A stretch of DNA of 64,000 bases, from positions 1,302,001-1,366,000 of the forward strand of contig OY992838.1 of NCBI GenBank assembly GCA_963921425.1, in the 5' to 3' direction. Under the pieces are notes generated by a model. That model was not told the DNA's origin and made no database searches. It saw only the letters and a program-made list of their open reading frames with translations. The stretch comes from Dryas octopetala. Taxonomy: Eukaryota > Streptophyta > Magnoliopsida > Rosales > Rosaceae. Numbering within the stretch: the stretch's first letter is position 1; each line of letters opens with the position of its first letter. The position numbers and the translations under genes were made by a program. This document shows positions 12,581 to 24,768 of the stretch, piece after piece.

Positions 12581-13772
12581 CGAACTGAAACTGTTTAATT
12601 TCAAGAATTTCACAAATTGATTCACAAAATCAATTTCGCAAACTGTACATTTCAAAAATGTTTGTGAATCAATTTCACAATCAGATTTCACAACATTTCA
12701 CAAATAGTTTACAAACATACTTACAAATCAGTTCACAAATATACTTATAAATCAGATTCACAAGAATTTCAATCTCATTATCTAAATCAAAGAATTGATT
12801 TAACAAACATAAAGAACTCAGAGAGATGAGCATTTTCATACCAAAATCTTAACCATGGGTGGTCGGAGCCACCGAATTCCGAGAGTGGCAGCAGCGGAGG
12901 TTGGGGTTTTCAAATTAGGGCTTTTGAAATTCGAGGCAATTGAACACAAATTTGTATACCAGTAGAGAGAGAATGTCGAGGGGAGAAGAATGGGACCGGA
13001 ACCACTTCAATCCGCCGTCGGAATCGCCGGCAATGGCGGCGGTAAGTCTCGGACCTTCTCGGAGTCGATTCGCCGTCCACGGTGGTCAGTTGGAGAATCG
13101 GAGACCACCATCACACTCACCACGTCGAGAGGAAGCTTCTGGAAGTGGAGAGCAGCTGCGACGTCGCCGGAATCGCGAAGTCACCGCCGGAGATGACGAT
13201 CGGACTTCGGGCTGCATTTGGTTTTCTGTGGATTTTATGGGAAAGAAAAGGCCATGAATAGATAGAAGAGGAAGAGGCGAGAAGAACCCAACCGGTCCGA
13301 CACCTCGTCGCCGCCGGAATTGACGGATCGCCGGCGAGAGAGCTCAGATCTGCTTAGACCCGATCTGGCGTCGACGTTTAGTTTCACGGCACGTGGAGGG
13401 CATAGGGAGGAAGAGGAAGGAGAGGCGAGTGTGATGGGACCGGTCTCGCCGGCAACCGTCGCCAGACGGCGGCGCACGCGCCGGCGACAGCAGCGGGGAG
13501 AGAGGCAACAGATAGGAGAGACCGAGAGAGAGAGAGAGAGTATTAGTTGGCTGAAAATGAAAATAAAACAAAAGGGGTAAAACTGGAAAATTAAAATATG
13601 GGAAGTCAAAGTTGACTGGGTATTAGTTGACTAGGGGGTTTAGGAAAATATTAAGTGTAAGATTGGGGGTTATAAGAGAGTTAGATTTTGGGTGGAGGTT
13701 ATGAGAGATTTTATCTCTAACTAGGGGGTTTATAATTATTAACATAAAATATATATATGTGGATCCGGATTT

Positions 13773-15113
13773 GATCTCTACTTGTTTTTATGTGTTTGGT
13801 TTTACAGTTTTATTGACTTTTAATCTCAATTTTGTATTACAAAATCCAAAAATTATTATTGTACGTATCTTTGATTTGGATTATCTAACTCTAAATCATA
13901 AATATTTTTAAAAAATTAACCATAAATGAAAGAGAATTTTTAATGTTAAAGGCATTACCTTATATTCTAATTTATTTGATATCAACTTATGTGATAGGTA
14001 ATATATCAATTTTCTTATTGTAAATAACTAAGGTCTAAAGATGACTCATAATCGAATATATCAAAACTCCTACATGTGGGATACAAGGTAATGCCTCTAA
14101 GCCGAAGTCCGAACATATATCCGGTCCAATGGGCCCAATTTTGACTCAGAAAATTGAGTTATAGATAGCACAAATATTGAGTTATAAATGTTGAACTTGC
14201 TTATTTTTGGGCTTTGAGACCAATCCATGTCTGGATCGCTTCGATTGTTGCAGCCCTTCCTATTATTTTTTCAGTAGCGGTCAGTCCTTGCAAACGACAT
14301 TTCGTTACACAAGCACAGGCGCACAGCAGACTGAACAGTCAAGTGGTCCCGGGGTGTTGAGACCACGTGTCAGTGTAGCGCGTGGAGGCACGCGAAATGC
14401 GTGCTGGCGAAGAAAGGGAGTCAACGTAGATCGAATTCGTTAACAAAATAAAAAACGGATAAATTTTTTTTTTTCTTATCTCAACGGTAACCGGTAGCTA
14501 GCGGCTAGGGTTTCCGATTCCGACCTTACAGCGAGCTAAGGCCTTCGGCTGCCTCCGCGTCCTTCTCCTCAATATTTTCGCTTTCTTCTCATTGTTTGCT
14601 TTCCGGGAAAGCGTGGAAAATCTATCAATTTCGTAACAGCGTGGTACGAAATTATTGCTCTTTTTGGATTCTAGAGTTTTCAAGCTTTCATCGGGTGCTA
14701 AATTCGAATCATCGTTTTTAGGTCAGTGTTGTTCTTACAAATTCTTGATATTTTGAATTTGCATTGTTTCTGAAGATTGTTTTCCTTTTAAGTTTTAAGG
14801 GATGACGAATTTTCTGTTGGCCAATAAATTGAAATTATATGTTGGTTTACCTTCCAATTTTGTGCTTCTGTAGGTTATGGAGTAAGTTTAATTTTTTATA
14901 TTAGACAATAGTATGATCACTTATACATGTTCTTAAGTTTGAAAAGCAATTTTTTTTTTTTTAGGTGATGAATTCTTATCAATTTCAATTTGCCATTATT
15001 GTCTTTATGCAGCTTGTTCGTTAAGAGCTGCTAATAATGACTGCTAGTTCATCCATCACATTCCATGTCTAATTTCATCTATTGTACAATGACATTATGG
15101 TGAAAAGGTGACA
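13773..15113 (+). promoter_or_regulatory. Cyclin T upstream region and leader
   Basis: Contains TGGGCCC at 14130-14136 (site II/TCP-type motif), a CACGTG G-box near 14364, and TAGGGTTT (telo-box, AAACCCTA on the other strand) at 14506-14513 just before the CT/T-rich start of the probable leader. Site II plus telo-box is a usual combination in plant genes linked to growth and gene expression. A leader intron probably lies between about 14720 and 15110, but I could not fix its ends. Confidence 0.45.
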
Positions 15114-18034
15114 ATGGCGAGAAGGGTGCCTGAGAATCTTCCCAAGCAGGGGATTGCGAAGGCTTCAACTTGCATGAGCCTGCCAGAAGAACCTCAGTGC
15201 TCTGTGTGCAAGTGGTATTTTACGAGACAGGAAATAGAAGATCATTCTCCATCACGGAGGGATGGCATTAGCCTGAAGAAGGAGTCACAATTGCGGAAAG
15301 CATATTGCTCATTTCTTCAAGAGGTCGGGATGAAGCTTAAAGTGTAAGTCTGGGTTATTCGTATGTTGATAGCATCTGTGGTCTAGTAGTGCTCAAAATT
15401 GAGGTTTCTCTGACTATATGGCATGTTTAGCTTGTTACTCCGATTGATCGGTTATCTTTTCTCTGCATCTCTTTTCAGTTTTTATACAACTGGTATTTCA
15501 TTGTTAAAGCTGTGTACTAGCTTTAGCAGGTCAAGTTGATCTTAGGTAATTCTGCAAACCCGGCATTCTCTTAGCTTGAACATCTAAGTGAGTTACTAGC
15601 TTGAACATCCAAATGCATTTTCTCTGCGTTCTACTGGTATGTGATATGTCTTTGTTAAAGATGTGTACTTGCTTTCCGTGAGGTTTTGGCAAGACCATTT
15701 ATATTAGTTACTTTCAATAGTGTCCGTAATGGGTTTTTCAGAATCTCATGAAAGTATAATTTTAGTTGCATTGGGGTGTTATTTACAATGATCCTATTAT
15801 CCTTGTTATTTTTAATTTTCATTTGGGGGAAAAGATGTCCTTTCTATTGTTTCCCTTTTTCATTTATATCGTGCAACTTCTTACTAATTACTCATCACAA
15901 TTCCACGGCATGTAATAATCAATGGTAAAGGTGATTGATATTATATATCTTCCAGGCCTCAGCTGACAATAGCATGTGCAATGATGCTGTGCCACCGGTT
16001 TTATATGCGTCAATCTCATGCTAAGAATGATTGGCAGGTATAGATTTTGTGTGTGAATATTGTTGAATGAAACTTTTCTTGGCATACCTAATTTGAGCGC
16101 TTAAAAACATAGTGTGCCCTGTATAGCTTTCATTTATTTAGATTTAGCAGGATATGCCTTTTTATTTAAGAATTTGGTTATAACTTGTAAGCATTTTACA
16201 GAGAATTGCAACTGCAAGCATCTTTCTTGCTTGCAAAGTAGAAGAAACACCACGCTTTCTAAATGATGTTGTTGTTGTGGCATATGAGATGGTGCACAAA
16301 TTGGATTCTTCTGCCTTACAAAGTATCAGACAAAGAGTATGTAAACACACCCATTTAATGCATTATATGTTTCCTTCTAATCATGGTTCCTTATTTTCCA
16401 CCTTCTGCATGTAGGATGTTTTCAATAAGCAAAAGGAATTGGTTATAGTTGGCGAGAGACTTCTGTTGTCTACAATTGGTTTTGATCTTGACATTCAGCT
16501 TCCGTACAAGATACTTGTTACAGCTCTAAAAAGATTAAATATTTTCCCTGACCTTGCTAAGGTGGCATGGAATTTTGTTAATGATTGGTGAGGATTGTTT
16601 TCTTACTTTTCAAAGCTTTGTATAATCCCATTGGACAGTAAAGTTGGATTTTATGTTTGTCATTTGCATGATTGGTCTTTCTTATGAATGAATGTGTAGG
16701 CTTCACACATCATTGTGCTTGCAGTACAAGCCCCATTACATTGCAGCTGGTTCAATGTCTCTTGCTGCTGGAATTCAAAAGGTGAAACTACCTACAGAGA
16801 AGGGACATGTTTGGTGGCTGGAGTTTGATGTTTCGCCGAAACAGTTAGATGGTTGGTATCGAGTCCTTTCTTTGTCTCTTTCTTTCTGTTTCGTGATTCA
16901 TATATCATGATCCATGATCATTTTTTCAATGAAGTCATTTTCTGAGTTGTCCTTCACAATCCAAGGCCTGGCCATGTAAGAAACATGGTTAATGTTTTCT
17001 TAAATGTAGATTTCCTGATCTAGTATACTTTGCATATGTTCATATTAGGATTTATGAATTTTATTGCAGGTTTCATTCTTTCCCTATGGTTCATATTTGG
17101 ACTTGTGAGTTCTATTGTCGGTTTCCTCAACTAGTATACTTATTGGTCAGATCTAGTGTCAAATTTGGATCCATAAGTTTATTCTGAGCAGATTTCCCTC
17201 TTCAGTGCCTCCCTTCTTTTTATAAATTGGTGCTTGGATTGTATGCTTTATTGTAAAAGGTCTATAACTTTTATGTAATTTCTTTCAGAGGTCATTCAGG
17301 GGATGCGTAATATGTTGAAGCCAGACAGAAAACAAGCTCCACCACCCAAAAATGGGAGGGTGATACAATCTGAAACTTTATCTAGAAAGCCAAGTGTTAG
17401 TAGGTCGCAATCATGTGTTACAAGTGAATTAACGGTTGATCTCAATTCTAGGCAGGGCGCCTTGGGGGAGGACAGAGGATTAGGAGAATCTGTTATGTCT
17501 AATAGCCAAAATCTTGTAGAAGGGGGCAACTCTGTCACTATGAAGGAAGCTTTACCATCTCAGAGAAGTGATAGTGGCAGTGCAAGTGGTATTGTTGAAT
17601 ATGCTGGTGCTCAGATCAAACCAATAAGAGGGGAATTGGATGATCAGAACTCAAGGGGCAAGATTGTTTATGAACATAATAACTGCAGTACTGTTATGTC
17701 TAATAGCCAAAACTTGGTAGAAGGGAACAACTCTGTCACTATGAAGAAAGCTTTACCATGTCAGACTAGTGATAGTGGCAGTATAAGTGGGGAATTGGAT
17801 GATCAGAACTCAAGATGCAAGATTGTTTCTGTTCATAATAACTCTACTAAGATTGATATTAACCGAATTAGAGATACATTGAAGAGGAGGAGAGGTGATA
17901 AAGTTGCAAGTAAGAAGTTGGTGGACGCCATGGGTGATGAGATTGACGCTGAAGCCTGGATTCAAAGTGAGCTTGAAAATGGAGTAGAGTTAGAAGATAC
18001 ATCCGCAAAGAAGAAACAGAGGAGGGCAGCGTGA
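15114..18034 (+). CDS. CYCT1: Cyclin T (P-TEFb-type cyclin)
   Basis: Six exons (15114-15343, 15956-16037, 16202-16336, 16415-16587, 16700-16851, 17289-18034) give 505 aa. Cyclin T binds CDKC kinases, which phosphorylate the RNA polymerase II C-terminal domain in the nucleus. The cyclin box begins with [18 protein letters not shown] (W34 onward), a cyclin-T hallmark, and continues through [19 protein letters not shown] and [10 protein letters not shown]; the second cyclin fold ends near residue 250. The last exon encodes a low-complexity Ser/Asn-rich tail with an internal duplication (17494-17690 and 17696-17845) and a Lys/Arg-rich end. The upstream in-frame GTG at 15108 is not a start; ATG at 15114 opens MARRVPE. 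Linkage to BAHD and bHLH110 points to CYCT1;3 (At1g27630 from memory), although that protein has a shorter tail. Confidence 0.92.
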
Positions 18035-21000
18035 GATTTTGATGTTGAATGGGAGTTTCATGCAATTGCAGTCATTTTCCTTTGTATATTGTTTCAGAGG
18101 GTACTTCGGTTGGGATGTGATTCACTAATTTTGTAAGTATTCAAACAGAACTTATATTCTAGTAATTCATTTTTATGATCATATTACTACTATCCTGTAG
18201 TAATTCATTTATATTCATTTTATGATGGTAATATCTTTAATTGCTTGTTAACAGTTGCGCAAGTACCATTTGATTGAAGCAACTGTTAGTTTTTACCCTT
18301 TATCAGGTGACTTGAATCTCCATGTATTTTCTGCTTACTAATGATAGAGTTCCTCTTGCTCTCCTTTTCTCTTCTGGTCATATTCTCTCATGTAACAACA
18401 AATTTCAACTGTTTTTAACTCTCCTACGGAAAAAAAGAAAAGAAACTGTTTTAACTCATTTAAAGCAATCCAATGTTATTCTTGGTTGAAAAAACTAGTC
18501 TTCAGACGACATGGTTTTGATGAGTAATCTATCAAAGAAAAAAGAGATCACCCTATCGAAACATCTCTTCTCAGTTCTGTCATGAGAATATAAAAACTGT
18601 AGAGGAAAGAGTAACAGTCCCTGTAGGGTATGACTTCTTTTTTTCTTTGGACTGCCTCTTGACGTATAAATATAAGTTTTTAATGAGTAGAAAAGGAATT
18701 ATGAATGGCATTGTGAGAGACGAACTCAAGTGCTGAGACTATGGATTGGCTAAAACTTGGGTTTCAACTTTCGAAGAAACACAGACCCAAGAAAAAAAAA
18801 CACAACATTGTATTATGAGAATTCTAGAATAGTGGGCATATATAACCATTGAAATTTGGATTATTATCAAGCATATATTTTATTTTATTTAAAATTGTGC
18901 AATCAAATAACTCAAATTTAATGTATATCTTCCTTATATTAACTATATGAATGTTTACCTGTTTCATTAATTTACACTATTTGTTGAAATACAGGCCTCG
19001 TCGGGCGCCATATTTACCTTGAATCTTTATGAAGCCTTTGAAAAAGTATGGGCAGGCATGACATTATCAATCAATCAATCTGGTAGGTTCTTAGAAGGCA
19101 ATTCAATGTAGCAATGTAAAGACATGTCGCCACCATACCAAATGAAGTTAAAACCACATTCAACCTCGCTAGCTAGGTTTAGTGGATTCAAAAGGGGAAA
19201 AATTATAGTGCTACAAATACGAAGAGAGATTTGTAGCTAAATATGTGCCACAGCTTTATTATTATTATTTTCTTGAAAAAAAAAAAGAGGAAAAAACCCA
19301 AAAACCCTTGTTGATGATTGACTAATATAGTCAGGAAGATGAAGGAATCGCATAGAATAATAAGGAATTAATTATTTATTTATGGTTTGAGTGGGCATAG
19401 AAAGCAATGAAAAAAGTATGGCCCCTTAGTGTTAGATTTCATGCCCCTAAGCTTGACAAGCATATATTCTCCTGTTCCTGTTATTTGTCTTCTTCTCAAG
19501 ACACCTTTAAATAAATCCTGCAACTTTAAGACCTCCTTTTAAGGGCTTTGCCATGTATTTGACTTAAAAGTTCATTTTATAATCAACTAGTGGAAAGCAT
19601 CACCAAATAATGATCCCTATTAAACAATTGGAGGAGATTAAAGAGGGCATAATAATGAAGTATCTTAATTAATTCACAACTTCAAATATTCCTAGTCCCT
19701 AGCTACAATGTGTCTAATTAAACATGAGAGTTATATAATTGTATATGTCAAAGATTCATCCGATATAACTGTATTCTTCTTTATGAAAGAAAAAGAAATA
19801 TAGTGCTCCCTTTTTAGGGTAGCTAGAAATATCATATATAAAATTTGATGTTTAGCACCACGTCAAGCAATTAAAGTTGTTTAATTAATTAGCATATATA
19901 ATATTATCCCAAGTTGTATGATCAGCTAGACCTTCATATGATCGATATGGCCTTAGAATCTCTCCAATAGCTATTAGCTAGTGAGGCACTAAGAAAATTA
20001 AGATATTGCAAAAGCTTTTTGGGTTTGGAAATTAATAATTTCATTCATTCTGTATATAATATGCATCTAATATTGAAATGTAAAAAGCTGACGGCTTTGG
20101 TTAGTGATTAGGATGTGAACTAAGAAGGTTCTAATTCGCTCCATGAGCACTAAACAAGACAATGGAACTAATTTAACACTTCAAAGCACAGCGTTTAATA
20201 TGTACGTACCAATTATACTTAAAAGTAATATACATCAGACATTATTAATTAATTTATATATTTGTAAAAGTGTAGAATAAAGTAGGATATATTATAATTA
20301 TATATATTGTATGCGCCAGAGACATAGTGAGCGAGTGTATGACCTTGGCGTTGACTGGCAAGGACTCGGAAAAGAGCTGCTGTTTCTATTTAATTTAATG
20401 ATAGTGATGGACCCTAAAGCCATTAATAATAGCAACTTGCTTTTAGTGGGTTATGGGACATTTTGTTTGTAAGAAAATTAGGATTAAATAATGTTGAATG
20501 GTCAGAACTGCAAATTTGCAGAAAGAGATCAGAGATTTCAGTTTATTGGTCTTAATTAGAATGATTAGAATGATATGTATGAAACATATTTTATTTTATT
20601 CGATAAAGATTGAGAGTGAGAATCGAATTCTTATCGTAAATATAAAAATAAAATATCTTATAAGTAGAGTTAAAATTCTTCAAAATACATGATTAATTCG
20701 GACGGCTTGAATGAGGTTGCGGTCCTTTTTATTTTTTATTTATAGTTTTTTAGACGAGACTATAATTACTTCATTAATCCTATGCACATGCATTAAACAA
20801 GGTAGAAAATATAGAGCTTTCAACCGGAGCTCCATTAGTTTGGTTTTATTTTTTTTTACTAGATGGAGATGTGGATGGGAGCTTTCTTTTCCCACATGTG
20901 GATCTTTATGTATCTTCGTCATATTGGAGAATGATTCTAACTTTGATGAGAACATGATATATTACCAAAATTATTGAAATTCCTAATAAACATGATGAAC

Positions 21001-24000
21001 ATATTTGGGATTTGCTCTTGGCATGCATTATGTATATATTATAGTTAGTTTGATTAACGATGGACTTAAAATTAACCTTAATTCACATGATAAGTAGTGT
21101 GCAATAAACCCTAATGCGCTAGCTATAGCTAGCTATAAAGATATAAATGAAATGGGGGTTGATTTTAATTATACAAATGCATGTACAAGGCACTTGAATT
21201 AATGTGCAGTTGTTTTTTAATTGTTTAGACGATCGAATCTTTGAAGAATCATGAAAGTGAAAATAATAATTGAAATTTCTATTGTAAACCAGATGTAGAA
21301 GCAACTTTAGTGAAATGCATCTTGGAAGATAGTGAGACTAGGAAGTATGGAAAAGGTGACAAGCTACCAAGTAAAAGAAAGAAAGAAAGAAAGGAAAAGC
21401 AAGCTAGCTCTCGATAAAGAAGAAAATAAATTTTTTTTTTTGGAAGAAATAAGTTCATATATAATATATAACCTAATAATAATAGATTGAAAGATGGGTG
21501 GGCATGCTAGCTAGCTTGCAGTTGCTGGGAAGGCTAAAAGGTGAAAGAGATAAAAGAAAAGAAAAGAAAAGTGAAGCTTGCCCATACTCTGATCTCACAT
21601 TCCCCTTTTTCGTCTGACGTGAACTTTTGTGGGGCTGATCAAATTATTACAGGCCGGCCTTCTCTCTGTCATAGACTCATGGAAAATCACAACTTACTCA
21701 TACTTCAATTTATTTTTAATTAATTTGTTGTTAATCTCCCCCTCTCTAATCATCTAATTACCCAGAATCGATCCTATTGCACTTGAATCTGCTCGACCAA
21801 ATTCTTCTACCTACCCTCCTATATATTTTTCTTCCCATTGCAAATAGCTTAATTAATTCATATATATCTCAAATATATTGCACCTTACATACACAATTTT
21901 TATTTTTATTTTAAATTAAAGGCAGCAGATCGACAAGTGTAGTTATAGACTTATAGCCTTATAGGGTCTACGTACATCAAATGTTCTATTTATTTTGTCC
22001 AAGGCAAGATGTTTTTGTGTTCGAGTTTTGTTTGCCACTAGGGGATAATGATTGAACATTAATAAGATTAGATTTTATTCATATCCTTTCAAGCATCATC
22101 GATCATAATGCCGATTTTGAAACAAGCTAGATCAACTAGTAACATTACAAACACTACTGCAAAATTCTTCATCAGGCACACCCACCAAACAATGTCAATT
22201 AGTCTCAAAGGGCACACTTTACAGTGCCTATTGCTGTTATATTCACGGTTTGTGCGGTTAAAGAAAGAAAATAATAAACTATATATCTCTCTTGAAATTA
22301 ATCTTAATTAAGAAGATCGACTTGTTCATACTTCTGCAAGTTAATTAGGAGGTTGACCATATATATACATATATGTGAAGAAGGTTACATGAACTTTTTT
22401 TCTTTTTTAGAATTGACGTTTAGGTGTTTGGAATTCATTAACAAAGGTATAATTAGCTAGATACTCTAAAATTCACGAGTATTCTATTTATCTGTAGATC
22501 TATCTATGCACGAGTGTTTAGTTTGGAAATGATATGATGTGATCTTGATCAATTGTTTTCGTTCTAACCTAATCAGCTTCCAATTCATCCATGCATCAAA
22601 AAGTTGCTTTATAAAATGTAAGAGGAATCAGGAAGGAAAAGCTACCTAAAAAGTAGACTAGACCAGCTAGCCATATATATATTGACCAAATATAAGAAGC
22701 CACTGTACTCTCGTTGAACTTTTGCCTACATATATATATAGATGAAAATCTCTCTATTAGGCTATTACTCATTAATCATAACTGCTAACAAAATTGATCG
22801 TACTGTACTGTGAAACCTTAATTAAATCTCATCGCTAACTAATTAATTTTTCGGATGAATTAATTAAGGATCTTAATTAATTTGATGCTTATCAGGCCAG
22901 TGTCCGGGTATAAACACAATTAACTTCACGGTACTATTAATTGGTGTTGTATATACATATACAAATTAATTAACAATATTGTCAAGATAAAAGATAAATA
23001 TATCAATCCTAGCTAGCTATCTAGCAAGGCTACTTCAAAAGTGCATATAAAGCAATTGACTAGCTAGCTAGGCAGCAGCGACTAGTTCAGTAGTACTTGC
23101 GAATTGTGATAGAAATCTGCATGCACGCGCTGTTGAATCTAATATATATTCTATGTATGAATATGATGATAATTAAGGGAATGTGATCGATCGATATCAT
23201 GCATGACAAGGATTCAATCAAATGCTAAATATGTCGCTGCGTGTGCATCTGAAAGACTGAAACACCAAAAAAGAGAGACACAAGGGTGCAATCATCATCC
23301 TCGATCTTATTGTCCTGATCAATCTTAACATAATTAGCAGGCCCAAGACATGTTAATATATGTTCATGCACTTTAATTAATACATGGAATTGATCAAGTT
23401 CATGCATCGATCACCAACCAAATTAAGGAGGTTTTACCAACAAGCAAGTAATCACATAAATTCATTTTAAGCAATATTTCCAATGTCATTAATCGTTCAT
23501 GCCCTTATATATTATTGAATTCCCAACACTTCTTACAATATTTATAGAATTTCCTTGCTTGATTAATGAAAATGAGTAGATCAAAGTTAATGAAGAATTT
23601 GATGATTCTAAATTAAGTTGATCAGATTTACTCCTATATATAGAACTCATACATGGTCGATGTCAACCCTATTTTTCTTTATGTAAGCTAGCTAGAAAGG
23701 AGGAATTCAAATTTAGAACATTTTCAATCCTGTGGAGAGAAATCTCTAAATCTATTTTTTTGATGATATAAATTAATATGATACAAATTTTGAGCACTCT
23801 TCTTTTCACCAAAGGATATTAGCTAAGTCAGCAAAATTCAAACTTGTCATATAAAATGTAAAGAGTAAATGCTCTCCTATTTTGCTAAATATTCACCTAG
23901 ATACTTTACCTACCATATATGACAAATGGGATATTTAACTGTATATAACATGCTTCGATATGTGGGGTTGAGAGAGAGAGAGAGAGAGAGAAAAAAAGTA

Positions 24001-24576
24001 GAGAGCGTGGTTGCTATCATTTCTCTTCTGAGCTTGGTTGACAGCCTTGGGATCGAAGGCAGGGGTTTTAATCATGGCGTAGAGGAAGTATAATCATCTG
24101 CCTGTAATTGCAGTTAGAGAGTGCAAATTAAAAAGCATTACATTACATATGATGATATGAGAGAGAGAGAGAGATCGAGAGAGCTGTAAAGAAAAATAAA
24201 CAAATAAAGTCATGAGAGAGAGAGAGGGGTATGGGGTGTGGAGATGAATAACTCATGATCAACCACGCTCTCTCTTTCTTTCTTTTCAAGGCTACTTTAA
24301 TTAATAGGGGATATAAATTTGAAAGAGTAAAGAGGAAACTGAGAAAAGTGGCTAAAAGCAACAAGGTATGTTTGGGAGTCACCTGAACTGTTTTGAACTG
24401 GGTTTTCTTTCTAGCTTTCTTTCTTTGAATTGATCGAGTGAGAGATTCCTCGAGCAAAGCTACTTAATTAATTACCTAATTAATTCTATTGCTTGCTTGC
24501 TTGCTTTTCTTATCTTGGGATTTTCAAGCTAGCTAGCTTACTTGCTTTTGAATTAAAAACCATTATATCCATCATT
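18035..24576. other. 6.5 kb gene-free AT-rich spacer upstream of bHLH gene
   Basis: Dense in TTAATTAA and GCTAGCTAG motifs and TATA runs, with GA microsatellites at about 23970-23991 and 24158-24240. No open frame longer than 104 codons, no domain and no recognisable transposon ends. Long, TAGCTAGC-rich upstream regions are common for developmental regulators; the last kilobase is probably the bHLH promoter and leader. Confidence 0.5.
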
Positions 24577-24720
24577 ATGGAGTCTGCAAACCTCCATCAC
24601 CAACATCATCAGCTTCAAGAGAATCTTGCAATTGGGTCTTCTTCTTTAGTTATCCCATCTTGCTATGGAGTTCCAACCAACCATGCTTGGACCCCTACTA
24701 CCAATTTGTAAGCAGTCCCA

Positions 24721-24768
<48 letters not shown>

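Larger units (their letters stand above)
11504..13753. mobile_element. Putative non-autonomous inverted-repeat element with GC-rich core, flanked by 19-bp direct repeats
   Basis: The ends are imperfect inverted repeats. The left end (about 11536-11630) is rich in AACCCCC blocks, and the right end (about 13600-13740) carries matching GGGGGTT blocks when read on the other strand. A 19-bp direct repeat containing GTGGATCCGGATTT sits immediately outside at 11485-11503 and 13754-13772. The interior has tandem repeats (11800-11930, 12303-12396), a perfect 72-bp inverted repeat (12365-12580) and a strongly GC-rich, CpG-rich block (12850-13540). No transposase or reverse transcriptase is visible. Long inverted ends would suit a MULE-like element, but 19 bp is too long for the usual 9-11-bp MULE duplication, so the class is open. 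Confidence 0.55.

Noticed and set aside
12940..13609. Overlapping open frames on both strands in the GC-rich block
   Set aside because: Low-complexity Arg/Ser peptides with no domain, overlapping in several frames, inside a repeat element. GC content alone keeps these frames open.
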